Shown in pieces: positions 1-11,915 of a stretch of DNA of 64,000 bases; positions within the stretch are counted from its first letter, which is position 1, and each line of letters begins with the position of its first letter. The position numbers and the translations under genes were made by a program. The stretch covers positions 4,528,501-4,592,500 of the forward strand of contig OX344758.2 of NCBI GenBank assembly GCA_947034885.2, in the 5' to 3' direction. This DNA is from Thuidium tamariscinum (taxonomy: Eukaryota > Streptophyta > Bryopsida > Hypnales > Thuidiaceae). The notes below the pieces were generated by a model. The model was given only the letters and a program-made list of their open reading frames with translations, did no database searches and had not been told where the DNA came from.

Positions 1-274
1 AACTAAATTTCAACCAAAAATCATTAATTTGAAGCAATCAATTGTATAAGAAAACCCTAATCTTAAAAGTGTGACAAATTAACAAAAACAACTTTTAAAT
101 GTAAAATGATTTTTTGTAAATTCTAAAAAATATAGAACATAATTGCAATCAAAAACTCTAGAAATAGTTTTTTTGGTTTGGGCATTGGATTCATCAATCA
201 AAAGTTACAGCATTGGACAAGAACAAATTTTGCAAAGCGCTACAAAAAGTGGTCAGTGTTTCTTGCAATGACCC
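1..274. repeat. Partial copy of repeat family A (right terminus)
   Basis: The right end, at 255-274, reads as a variant of the 21-base terminal motif AGTGTTTCTTGCAATSACCC that also ends copies at 2853 and 62997. The left part runs off the window edge. Internal text is only loosely like the other copies (an AACTTTTG-type stretch about 70 bases inside the terminus). It abuts the transposase relic on its right and appears to interrupt it, since the reading frame of the relic loses similarity to its family exactly here. Confidence 0.5.
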
Positions 275-1062
275 TTAATCCCTCTACTTTTCCCCATTTG
301 TACCCCACTTTTGTCGTCGTTCCAAATGTGGCTAGGCTCGTAATGCTTTTTTGAATATAGCATGTCCAAATTCTTATAGAAAATAGTATATTGTTCAAGA
401 CACAATCCCTTAGTCCCTACCACTTCCAATGATTGAGTGTTTAGTAGTAAAATATATAGATGTGATCTTTGAAACCATCATATTTATCCATTGCCGAGAA
501 TGCCATCTTGGAATGAAGTTTCTCGATGTTGTGTCATGAGGCAAACCTTAATTCTCAGTCTTAACCATATCAAAGGAAAACCTTTATCTACCATTTTCAG
601 TAGATACTTTTCTTCCTCTTTAGTACTTATAAGTACTATCATTATTCCTCGTTTTCATGAGAGCACTCTACCATGTAGATGACCTCTAAAACTCGAGCTA
701 AAACTACTTCTAGGAATACCATAGTAATTGGCTGTTGAACTAGGCTTGACTCCTTTGTCTACTATTTGTAAAGCGGCCTTTAGCTGAGCATCATTCCAAT
801 TATCATTCTTCTTTAGAGTTTTCTTGCTTTTCAATGCAAAAGAAGCAGCCATATTTGTAGAATTTATACAATCCTTCATGGTGGATGTGTTAGTACCTGC
901 TGCAAGTGGACCTCTTCTCCTTTCACCTCTTAGGCAATTCATTACTTGGCCATCCCTCAATTGCCATGGATTGAATGCTTTTACCTTTGAATGACGTGGT
1001 CGTAGTTGCATTTGATTAGTTGATATGTCTTTGGTATATAAAGTATGACATGTCTCCTCCAT
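275..1062 (-). pseudogene. Decayed pogo/CENP-B-type (psq HTH + DDE) transposase
   Basis: Read on the minus strand from 1062. The first part, about 135 codons, ends in a psq-type helix-turn-helix region (W-N-D-A-Q-L-K-A-A-L followed by G-V-K-P-S-S-T-A-N-Y-Y-G-I-P-R-S-S-F), the DNA-binding fold of pogo/Tigger/Jerky transposases. A TGA breaks the frame near 657. The same frame then continues with KRG, an acidic EEE run and a TSFQDGILGNG block that match the family's next conserved region, then TAA and TGA near 485, then WFQRSH. A catalytic-core start, IWNDDKSGV, lies at about 301-330, where the first DDE aspartate is expected in an NxDE/D-x-G context. The rest of the catalytic domain is absent, replaced by repeat family A. 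This is established family knowledge applied to a sequence with several stops. It is not a working gene. Confidence 0.6.
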
Positions 1063-2107
1063 TTGATCTATTGTATATGGCGACTACAACATTGTTAGTG
1101 GACTATTGAATGGTCACTCCATCTTAGGTGGTAGCAATGAAGTGCTTAGACCTTTTTTGAATGTTCAAAATGATTGCTGCTCTCTCCTGTTTTGAAGACC
1201 TGTAGACAATAGTATTTGGAACTCTTTAACCTTGTTCACTTCATCCCTTACTCGTATGGCTGCCACTAGATCTATCCCTCCAATAGCTACTTGTTGTTGC
1301 AACACTCTATTCCTCCCTAAAAACTGCACTTTTTCATCTTCACATGCCTGTTGGACTAGAAACAAAAAATCTTTTATTCTCAAATTCTCTATACCCTCTT
1401 CTTCTATATCTATGTATCTATTGTGACAAAACTTCTATGCACTACAATGAAGGTAAATTCTCATGGACAATAATCTTCCTCCATCTCTCTTAGTTCTAAC
1501 TTACCCTAAAAATGTTCTTGGAAAATAAGCTTGCCACTTTTTGAACCTTAGGAGCAGAGAAAAGTAGACCTCTAAGACTAGACAATATGTACAAAATTGT
1601 GAAAGTGAGACTAAATCATCTTAAGATGGTTTTCAAAACATAATTGAAGAGTGTCAATACCATTGCAAATTAATGCTTGTAAACACTTTAATATGCCCAA
1701 CCACTTCTAGGTAATTATAATGAATTACCCATAAAACGTTCATTTGTATTTTCTTTTTAGATTTTCCTTTTTCTCAAATCGTCCAAGCGTCACCTCATTT
1801 TTCTTCATGAAGTACCTTCTCATGACCTTAAATGAGCTATAAGTGCTCTAATATCACTTGAAGCCACCATTTTCACTCAGTCGCCATTTGGAATACATCA
1901 AGAGTTCACTCTAGGGCTTATTTTAGAGTGCACTTTTAGACACAATAAGATTTTGGGTGTACCCACCTCACTACAAAGTACTATAGAAGCCACTAGGAGC
2001 AGAAAAGGAGTTTGTGGACCTTTTCATTATAAGTAATTTTTAAGAAATCCAAAAAATTCCCATGAAAAAAGCCATTTTGTTGGAGAAGGTTGTACTTGCA
2101 TTTTACC
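1063..2107. other. AT-rich spacer, no supportable gene
   Basis: Short minus-strand open stretches (for example about 1165-1383, charged and helical) could be 5' sequence of the transposase relic but match nothing I recognise. At 1951-1971 there is a GGGTGTACCCACCT string like the outer end of repeat family C, probably a solo terminus. Confidence 0.4.
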
Positions 2108-2433
2108 TATAAGAAGATTTATGTCCGGTTTAGAAGATTGCGAGTTCCCAAATGATGGGAGTACATTGGAAACTCTGGGAACGCTATGCTGATGTAGTCG
2201 AGCAATTGCCATGTCAAAAATTATTAATTAATTAATTATTTTAATTAATTATTAAAAAAATTTGAATTGTTTTCTTGCTTTTTAGTACATTCTGAAGTTT
2301 TTGGGAAAAAATGTTAATTTTTTTTTTCAAAATTCAAAAATTCAGATCAGTAGGGGGCTGGTTTATAGCAGTGGGAACAATTTTAGGGAACAATCTTGAA
2401 ATGGACTTCTAGGGGCCGATAAATCGTCTTATG
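2108..2433 (-). repeat. Inverted-repeat MITE-like element, family G copy 1
   Basis: Outer ends form an imperfect terminal inverted repeat: TATAAGAAGATTTATGTCCGG at the left and its partner ending in CGTCTTATG at the right. The interior is the reverse complement of the element at 56851-57163, sharing the blocks GTGGGAACAATTTTAGGGAAC, an ATTAATTAATTA run and a GTACATTCTGAAG block. It has no coding capacity. No clear target-site duplication is visible. Confidence 0.7.
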
Positions 2434-2473
2434 AAAGAATTCTTGTAGGAAATTTTCCCTCTCTTTGTAGCCT

Positions 2474-2853
2474 TTGTGCAAAGGAAGGTCACTCTGACTT
2501 CATGTGTACAACCAACAAGTTTCTATTTTTATAAAAAAATTGTCATGAGTCCTTATAATGTTAGTAGACTTCTAGTATATTCAATTTGTGGCTTCAAATT
2601 CTCATTTTCTGGTCAAAAATAGGACTAAAACCCCTCAAAATGGCCAAGGTAGACATCCAATTGGGGGCAAGTTAAAAATAGTTAACTAATTTTAAGAATT
2701 TCAAAAAAATTATTAAATGTGTGCAACTATTGTGTGTACCTTCATTCCAAATTTAATGCCAAATTAATAAACTATGCAAAAGTTATGAGAAAAAAAACAC
2801 ATGTCCAACAAAAAGGGAACAAAAAATAGAACAAGTGTTTCTTGCAATCACCC
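2474..2853 (+). repeat. Repeat family A copy 2 (5'-truncated)
   Basis: Extended similarity to 62620-62997, including a CTTGYGCAAAG block at the left, GGTCAAAAATAGGACTAAAA in the middle, AGACATCCAATTGGGGG, a TATGCAAAAGTTATGAG block and the terminal AAGTGTTTCTTGCAATCACCC at the right. The left half present in the complete copy is missing. Non-coding. Confidence 0.75.
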
Positions 2854-5800
2854 TAATGGAATGTTAGGAACTACTTTTGCATCCTAATGTCAACAAATTT
2901 AGGTGCCATTAATTTAGGCCATTGAGATGTGCAGCTAAGTTATCAACATTACAAGACTAGGCCCAATGCTACTTTCATTCTTTTGTTCTATAACAAAAAG
3001 TACAATTGATACATAAGTAGATCTTATTGCCAATATATACATAAGGAAGGTCAACAAGAAGAATAGAATAAAAAATTAATCTACCTACAAAGTCAAACAC
3101 TAATGTAACCTCCTTTTAAATTAAATTCTTAGCCCTAAATGGTTTTGTCACTAGCATGTGACGAAGACATTGTAGTGTGCAAGATATTCTAAGTTTGTAG
3201 TTCAAATACTATAAATGCTAATTCTTGACTATACTACAAATACTCATAACTGTTGAATTTGGCATTAATAGATTGTGAAGTAGTCTAGCTAGTGCTTGAA
3301 GGCTAGAGCAGAGTATTAAAGAAGAATTTTTTAAATGAAGCATAGTGGACACTAAAGACCAAAAAACACTATTCTAAACAATGTTGATTTCTTTAGACTA
3401 AGAATATTAATACACATTATGCTTTTGTAAATGTTTATATTGGAAAATAAGTTAATATTTGTTTTTGTGCACTAATGCATTTCTCAAATAAAGAAAAAAA
3501 ATTCTAAGTCATTATGGATACATTTGTCTAAATCATTGCAATTTCCATGTATCATTTCAACAAATGTTTTGACCACCAACCTTAGATTGATAGAAATTGT
3601 GTTTGGAATATATGCCTCTCAATATGCCTAAAATTTATAAAGAGATAAAAGAAGTAAGAACAAAACCAATATGCTAAGAAAATTAACACTACATAGTAGT
3701 GGCCTACATTTAGATGTATCAAATGTATGGCACAACTACATAATATTGCTTTTGGATGCACTAACTTTAGTTCAATGCCTCCACAAGTATGTTCTTGTAC
3801 ATAGTGTGCACAAGAAATTGAAGTAACATAAGCACTATAACCTTGATTAAAAACAATACTATAGGTTCCTCTAAAAACCCGCATCATGCCTTAAACCATA
3901 TTTTAAAATAAACCTTGAAATGGTATAGACACATATTGAATATTGTCAATGGTTGAAACATGATAGCTATTGATTATATGAATATTATTGTAACCCTCTA
4001 CAAATTATAATGAGGTCCTTTTGTATGAGTGATCAACTAACATTTAAAGGATAACGCAGTGAAAGAATAAAATTATATGTATGATTGAGGATCAGTATCA
4101 ATGATAACCAATCATAAAACCAATGACATTTTAAGGTGAATAAGTGCCTTTCCTTAGTTTTCAATGAAGAAAACAAAAGACATAATATAATAGAAGGTCA
4201 TATTAATGAAATTTACATACATTGTTGTCATGAGAGTTGATTCTATCTTTATGAATGAATCTATTAATGGATGTAATAATTCATCAAAGGATGTTGACTA
4301 AGTATACTTGGTTACAATTAGTGATGAGACAAATGTTGCCTTTAGATTAATAAAATTGATTAGTACACTAAATTGATTAGATAACTCTCAAATGATGACA
4401 AATGTGCTAAATAATGTAATGGAGTTTGGCCACACCTAAATGATGATTTTGTGCACTAAACAATGCACTCAAGTTGAAGAACTTAAAGATGCAAGGAAGA
4501 GGGGAGAGTTAGACAACTCTAAGTGGATGTTTTAAATTAATTGAGATAAGATAGTCAATAGATTGTAGAACAATTTCAAAGTATGATTTGATATTTCATT
4601 TTAGTGAATAGTTCTACATGAAAATAAAATTAGAACTTTCTTTAGATTTTAAATACCAAACTTTCTAATTTTGAACAATTGATGTACTTAAAAATATTGT
4701 AAGTACACTAAATCATGATTTTCCATCATCTAAATGTTGTAGATTTTTGTATTAGTTCTTTTGTATTTGTGATGTCTAGATTTCATATCTTACTTTTGCA
4801 AATGATTTATAGTTTAAGGTACATATTTATGTTTGACATAAATATGTAAAATGAATCTTATACCTTCAACCTCAAAACATCTAAAAATGATATGAACAAA
4901 TAAGTTAAATAAAAAAATCTCAAAAAATGACATATTTTGAATTAGATATTTTGAATGTAAAAGAAAAACTGAGCCTTTAGAAATTACAAATATTTAATCA
5001 ATAATCAATTATTGAAAGGAATTTTGCTTCAAATTCAATTAAAAAAATGGTTACTATAGTAGTTGATTCAACCCAAATTATATTATTTATAAATCATACT
5101 TTTGTTTCAAAGACCACATTAAATTATTATTCATTAGTATATATTATATTCACAATTTTAGAAATTAAAACTATTTAGTTGTTTGTAAAGGGAAAGTAGA
5201 ATGAATTAAGACTATTTTGAATAGATGGATTTAAATTAAATTGAAATTAGAAATAAGATCTTAGTCTAAATATCTTATGAATATGTAGTTCTTTGTTATA
5301 TAAGACTAAGCTACAAAGGTATGGATAGTATGATAGTGTAATTTTAGCTCCAAGTAGAGATCCTGTTGTTTTGATCAAATTGAATTAAATATTCTTTTGT
5401 GTTCTTTGATTAGAATGAATTGTAGTTTGAAGATTGAATTGTAATTGTAGACTATGGGAGGTTGGTAACAATTTTTATAAGCCATCTCACTTAGAAGAGG
5501 CAAGATTAACCCTCAAAAAAGTCTAGTACATAGAATGTTTTAGATTATTTTAGAATTTTTATGCCACATAAATTACATCTAAGATCTTTTTGGATACCCC
5601 ATATAATTTTTTGTTAGGTTTTGTTAACCTTGGAGCACTCCAATGTCCAATTTGTGGATGATGTTCATATTGAAATCGAAATTTCTTTTTCATTATAGCT
5701 CGGATAAAAGTCATTCTAATTTTTTGAGATACTTTTGGAAGTTGTGGTCCTATCCAAGGGTTGGATTTGGTCTTACTGGAGCACTTATTTTTCTAAAATT

Positions 5801-6688
5801 ACAAATGTGTTGGTATGTCAAGTGGTTGACTTGGATTGATTCTAGTTCAAACTTGGAATTGCAAAAATGAAGTCATAGAATCAAAGAACATAAAAATTTC
5901 AAAAAGTTACTATGTCAAGTTCAAATTCTTTTGAACAAAATTTACTCAAAAAATGACAATATTTTTCTTGTAATTGAATTTATAGCAAATTTTGAATTTT
6001 TTCTTTCAAAATTTATAGAAAAAATATTAGTGATGGTTTTGACAAATCTAATTATATAAATAGAATCTAAAACTCAAACTCTACAACTTTTATTTTGTAT
6101 CTCAATTCCAAAATATGCTTCCAAATAGCTCTTTATAATGATTTTTCTGAAATCATCAATTTTGAAAATGAATCTTGACCAAGGCTTTTTCTTGGCATTC
6201 TATTACCAAATTGCACCAGAAAAATAATCTAGCTAAAAAACACCACAAAAAATGCCAAAAAACTTGGATGAAATTGCTGGACAATTTTGAAATTAAAAAA
6301 TATATTTGATGAAATCACTTGATTATGGATGAAAACCATACTGTACATCCAATAAGTGGATGAATGTTGCAATTTGGAGCACTATTATAACATTTTATAT
6401 TGCCGCAATGGCACTTCTTCAAATATGAAAAAAAGCCCTTGTCTTCACGCTTAGGAGTTAAATACATAGACTGTTTTTGGTAGGTTTTTTGTTTGTTGCC
6501 ATCCCTATATGGCAAGTATGATGAATTGCAAAAATCTACAAATTCAAGAATTTCGGAACTGTAGAGCACTTAAATTTTTAAAAACCTCCGGATTCATAGA
6601 CTTCTAAATTCCAAAAATTTGTAGAACCTTGGTATTTAGCATTATACCCCGGCTTGGGTCACATATACCTGGCAAAAGGCTGATGCCC
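2854..6688. other. AT-rich intergenic region, nothing coding recognised
   Basis: About 3.8 kb with strong A/T bias, many stops in all frames and only short, low-complexity open stretches (for example 3582-3887 minus and 5643-5870 plus) that look like chance ORFs. No RNA gene, microsatellite or coding motif was seen. Confidence 0.55.
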
Positions 6689-7010
6689 TAAGGTAGAAGG
6701 CTCTTAAATAGAGTGAATTCTAAAATGGTGCCCTATCTTAAATGTACAGTAGTTGTACATGTTGCTTTTTCATAGCCTTCAACAGTGTACATTGTAGCTA
6801 GGGCACCATTTTACAGCCCTTTGCCCTTTCAACTTCAAAATTTGATAACTAATTCAAAAAAGCTCAGAAAAATATGAAACGACTTGGGTTAGATGTCAAT
6901 TCTACTTCTTTTTTTCAAAGAAAATTTACTGAAATTTTTTTCTACAGGTTTTACCTCCCTGAAATTCTGTTTCAGCCCTTAGATGGTCCATTATAGGACC
7001 TCTTACCTTA
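6689..7010 (+). repeat. Inverted-repeat MITE-like element, family B copy 1
   Basis: The termini are TAAGGTAGAAGGCTC at the left and GACCTCTTACCTTA at the right, which pair as an imperfect inverted repeat of about 14 bases. The right half (TTCAACTTCAAAATTTG, ATGAAACRACTTGGGTTAGAT, TTACTGAAA and the GATGGTC block) matches the element at 60447-60763. It ends about 250 bases before the start codon of the LRR gene, so it forms the proximal upstream flank of that gene. Confidence 0.75.
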
Positions 7011-7262
7011 GTGATACGCGGGCGAAGATATGGAGGAGATGCGCGAGAGTCCCCGTGTGTTGGTGGCAGCTGCGGCTATGGCGTGTCTGGCTATGGCGAG
7101 TCTGGCTATGGCGGACCACGCGAGTCTGGCTATGACGAGATTTGGAGATTTGGAGATTTGGAGATTTGGAGGACGATGGCCGTGTCGTCGATGGAGGGGG
7201 GCTGAGGTGACCAGGGGAAGTACTCTTGTCAGAGCGTTGCCAAAAGGGGGCCAGCAGCATGA
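7011..7262 (+). promoter_or_regulatory. GC-rich 5' leader/promoter with two tandem repeats
   Basis: Base composition changes abruptly at the end of the MITE. At 7076-7133 a short unit around TCTGGCTATGGCG recurs three to four times. At 7137-7168 the 8-base unit GAGATTTG is repeated four times exactly. The stretch has overlapping open frames on both strands, but no homology is recognisable and it lies just before the LRR start codon, so it is best read as leader or promoter sequence. Confidence 0.45.
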
Positions 7263-10200
7263 ATGGCAATAGTTACGGGAGACCGGTATCTGGAGCTGCT
7301 GGCTCGCTTCATCGAACAGCAGGCGGGGAATCTGCTGGACGGCACGCTGGTGCTGAAGCTCAATCCCGTGGGGTTGCATTACGTGCAGGCGCGTCTGGAG
7401 GCTCTCCAAGAGCTTGAACAGCTGCGCAGCGGGGCACCCGTGGACTACCTGCGCGCTTACGTCGCGGATTTGGGTGACCATCGCGCGCTGGAGAAACTGC
7501 GACGCGTGCTGCGACTCCTCGGATCGCTGCAAGTCGTAGCGGTGCTGCCGGCGCCCGCCAGGGATCCCACGCCGATCACACTGCTGCCGTTCACCAAATT
7601 GAAGAGCCTGGAGCTGCGGGGATGCGATTTGTCCACTTCCGCCGCGCGCGGGCTGCTCGAATTGCGGCCGATTTTAGAAAAGCTCATCTGTCACAATTCC
7701 GCCGTAATTAGTCCTGCGATCAATTTGTGCGTCCTGTGATTTGAGAATTCGTTAAGTAGATTGGAAAATTCTTTAAGAGGGTTATACGTTCTCAAATTGG
7801 CGCAGAATTGATTCCGCGAACGTTCGAATTCTTGTTTTTTGTTTTTCTCCCGGTGCTTTTGGTATTCATTTAGGATAAAGTTTGGTTGTTGCATTGGTCT
7901 GGTAAATTGTTTTAATGGGAATTAATCAGTACCACCATTTTCTTCAATTTCTGGTGTGAGAATGGAATCGCAAAATTAGGTCGTTCGATAGCTCGGTTCC
8001 CTCAATCGCGACCCCATCCATCACATAGTAACGTTTTGTGAACTGGATGTTTGGTTTTAGAATGAGAATCCATATTTTGTAGCTAGGTGGAATACATGCA
8101 ATGAATTCCAGTTCTTGCTGGGATTTTTTGCTCTAGAGATTTTGAGTTTTTTATTTCTCGAGTGTAGTGTAAACTGCAAGTAGCAAGCAAGCATTCGAGA
8201 ATTCGTTCTGTTTCAGTGAGGTGGTTTGAGATTGCCTGGTCAAGTAGCCTTAATTGGTGGAGAATCAATTCGTCGAATATTCGATTGCTTTTATTTAATT
8301 TAGGGTCACATTTGCTTGTTGCTCTTAGCTGGAGAATTTTTTAATGATGATCAGTACCTTCTTTAAATTCTGTTGTGAAAATGAATCGCTTGGAGGTGCA
8401 CGTAGATCTGGTCGTCGATTGCTCGGTTTCCTCAACCTCGCCTTCCTTATCCGATTGGATCATAGATTGTGCTCTAGATTAAGAATCGTGTCCACCTGGC
8501 ACCTGAAGTAGGTGGCTTACGTGCAATGGTATTCCATTTTTTAGTGTCGTTTTGTGCTTTAAAGGTTTAGATTTTTAATGGAGTTCCTTTCACGAATATA
8601 TTGGAAGTTGCATGTAACAAGTGCTGCTGGCCGTTCGGACAATATATCTGCGAGGAAATTGCTGAAATTCCTTGTTGGTATAATTTACTTCATCGATCTT
8701 TTTAACCAGTTCCGTTCATAAGAATTCTGTGACGGTGTAGTATTGCAGAGGATCAGGCTTGAGATAAGTCCTCAAGACCTTCACGTCTTGAGAAGTGTTC
8801 TGAAGACTCAATGGACATTTTGTGGCGTGCAGAATGCGTTGAGGCACGTCTTTGCAGAACAAACTGTTGAGATAAATGTTGCGCAGAAGTGGAGCCGATT
8901 GGCAGCGGTAGCATGTCCTTGCAATGGGTTATACCTGATGGATGAATCGTTGCAGCTTCTGCCTGCTGTGGATGCCCTGGATCTGAGCAGAAATAATTTT
9001 GCCAAAGTAGCCAATCTCCAGAAGTGCACCCGGCTCAAGTTCCTGGATCTCGGATTCAACCACATTTCGTCTGTTGCTTCTCTGAGCCAGGTTCGTTGGA
9101 CTTCATTCTCCATAGCTATTCAGATGACTGGTATTGCCTGCAAATGAAATCGGAAAAAGAAGGTCTGTATGGATACCTTTTGAGTAAGACTTCGACTATT
9201 GACATTGGTAATTTCTACTGTGCTGGCATGGTTACGGTAGTTGCAATGTGCATTTCATGGTATAATATCTCAAAATAGACGTAGGTGGCACGGGTGTATC
9301 CGCTTTTGAAACTGTCTCATGATTACTGCATTTAGGTGCATTGAAATCGCCTACCTATGGTTCCCTCCCAATACTCAAGGAATTGTATTGTCACCTGTTG
9401 ATTATACTAAACCTGCGTAATTAATATTACTCCCAGCTCGTGGAGCGGTACTTGGATTGCAGCACGTGTTTGATAAGAAATCATTTGATGGAAGCATATA
9501 TATCTTTTTACTAGACTGTTTGAAGTGAGTTTACCTACAATGTTTTAATGCCTAAGTTGGAGATTGTGAACAAGTGCAGGTAGTGGGTACCATCACCAGG
9601 TTAGTCTTGAGGAACAACGCGCTAGTTTCGACACGGGGCATAGAGACGCTTCTCTCTCTTGAGGCGCTTGACCTTTCTTATAACATAATATCCAACTTCC
9701 AAGAGGTGGAAGCACTTGGCTTTCTGCCCGTTCTTCATTCCTTGTGGCTTAATGGTAACCCTATCAGTGTCAGCTCGCACTATCGTGAAGAAGTTTTCAG
9801 TTATTTTCACGATCCAAGTAAGGTGGGCAAATCGTCTTTTTGTTTGTTCATAGAATCCCTATATTCTCAGAGCTTATTGCAGCTAGAAGTGGTGGGAGGA
9901 TGCAAGTGTTTGGTCATGTGAGGGCTGGCATTCTTCTTAGCTCCTTCGCGGCCTGCAGAGGTGAAATCAGACTTTTGCAAGTTTGATTAGCCAGATTTCA
10001 CGAAAGAAGTTTTCCAAGCAATTTCGTGACCTGTGCTTGGTCCTTTGTATGTGCAACTTGATAAGGGAACGAATCCAACGAGCGTTACGTTGCTCACCTA
10101 TACTATATTTCTATTTGTGAGGAAATAAGTTCTTCCCGAAATAGTATCGTTAGTAATTTTAACTTTGTTTCCGCTCTCTGCATTCATGCAGCTGGAAGTG

Positions 10201-11915
10201 GACGGACAAGCGATGACGAAGCTGGAGAGTTGGTTCATGCATAGAATACTTTCTCAACGGATTAAGCGACGAGCCAGCTATGGTATCTACGTACCTGCAA
10301 AGAGTTCTGAGGGTTTGAGTGTACCCCTTTACGATGCTGGACAGTCTTCAGAAGCTCTGCTTTCTCAATCTCGACAAGCACCCAGGGTGAGTTGATCTCT
10401 GTAACACCCTTAGTCTATTTTGCACAGATTGCTTTTGAGTATCGACTTTCTACTCTTGAAATTATTTATGGTAGTTCGTTTGTCGTAGCAGTTTATCTGA
10501 ATAAAACACTGATCATATTTCAGCTTATGATTAATCAGACCTAGGTATTGCGAATGGATTATCGAAAGTGCCGTTGCATGTTGGATAAGTAACTCACTAC
10601 ACTCCGTGTTGGATGACAGAGGAAGAACACGCGACTGGCATCAATTGATGACACGGGTGGCTGCAATCTATCTGGAGCAGTTGACAGTGTTCAACAGGAT
10701 GTGCAAGCAGCAGGTTTAGAGGCTGAAACTGCCCCACCAAGCACATCAGAAGTGAGGGAACAGGTAGATCCTGAGGTAGACCAGCTCATGCAACAGATTG
10801 AAAATGTGAAAAGGGAGGGATCGAGCACTTGGCTGAACGACCTTGTTGGATTCTGGGAGAGTGATCCTGGCCGCAGTTCGGGTCATGAGGACAAGATCTT
10901 GGGCAGCAGCGATCGTGGGAGGTGGTCACAGCGGAGGAGACGAGGCAAGGACGGGGTTCGAAGGAGATTGGAGGATATCGCTGTCCCTAAAGACCACCGT
11001 GAAGCTGTCCATATCCTGGAGGCCGTGACAAGGTCGGACATCGAGGACAAGGAGCTTTTCAATGAGGATAGTAGTATGAATTCATTGCAATTGAGAGAGG
11101 ATGGTACTGATGGAGCACCAGCCTCGCCCCCACACTACGACAGTGCTCTCATGCACAGACGGCAACACTTAGTGAATGAGATGCTCCGATTGCCACTTGA
11201 TTTGTCCGCCACATCGAGTGACGGTGATAGTGATTCAGTTGATGACCATCAAGCAGATTCCAATTCTGACAGGACTAACAGTGACCCGAGTAGCCCGTCA
11301 TCGGTTGTGGATAAGCAGATTGATTTTCAAGAGCTCACATACAAATCTCCTGTTGACGGCGATTCGCTCAAGACAGCTATCATCGAGAATAATGATGGAG
11401 GTGCTGGTACAAGCTCACCTGTGCTATCGGATACGAGCGAGCATGAAACAGGGAGGAATGAAAATGCAGAGTGGAAGACTGTCAGTGTGGCCGCAGATTC
11501 ACCTTCACCCTCATCCACGCCCTCGTCTGTAGAGTCTCCACAAAAGAATGGTGAAGTGATGACCAACTCTGGAGGTAGTGCTCGCAAGCGGAAACAGAAG
11601 AAGACACGGCGCGTTGTGATCCTGGACCCTCAGAATGATGCAGAGGAATTGAGGAACCCGTTGCTGGGTGCGAAGAGTTACCAACCAGACATTGCACCAC
11701 TACTGGCGGCTCCTCCATCGTCTTTAGCAAGGAACGTTTCACAGCCATTTTTGAGCAATACTGGTAGGCCATTCCCTTCTAATGTGAAACGGTCCTCTTC
11801 GGCTCTTCCTGGGACAGTGAGGCAGGCATCCTCTTCGCTAGCCAAGAGTTTAGAAATTGCCAATGATCTTGGTGATGTCAATATATCACAAAGAGGCAGG
11901 GTTAGTGATTTGTAG
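7263..11915 (+). CDS. Plant LRR protein related to STK11/LKB1-interacting protein
   Basis: Exons 7263-7703, 8833-9090, 9580-9822, 10192-10386 and 10620-11915 give 810 residues with GT-AG junctions. The ATG at 7263 opens with MAIVTGDRYLE, the usual start of plant homologues. Residues 1-147 form the helical N-terminal part, including APVDYLRAY and LKSLELRGCDLSTSAARG. Residues about 155-305 hold LRRs of the LDLSRNNF, LDLGFNHI, LVLRNNAL, LDLSYNII and LWLNGNP type, like those of STK11IP and outer-arm dynein light chain 1. Residues 315-380 are a basic segment (QRIKRRASYG). The large last exon encodes a polar, Ser/Asp-rich, probably disordered tail with a basic patch (ARKRKQKKTRR). In animals STK11IP binds the LKB1 kinase and lysosomal V-ATPase; the plant role is not established and I infer only a scaffold. 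Plant databases often label it outer arm dynein light chain 1-like. Confidence 0.88.

Noticed and set aside
7008..7532. Minus-strand open frame of 174 codons
   Set aside because: Antisense to the LRR first exon and to the tandem-repeat leader; the translation is repetitive and matches nothing.
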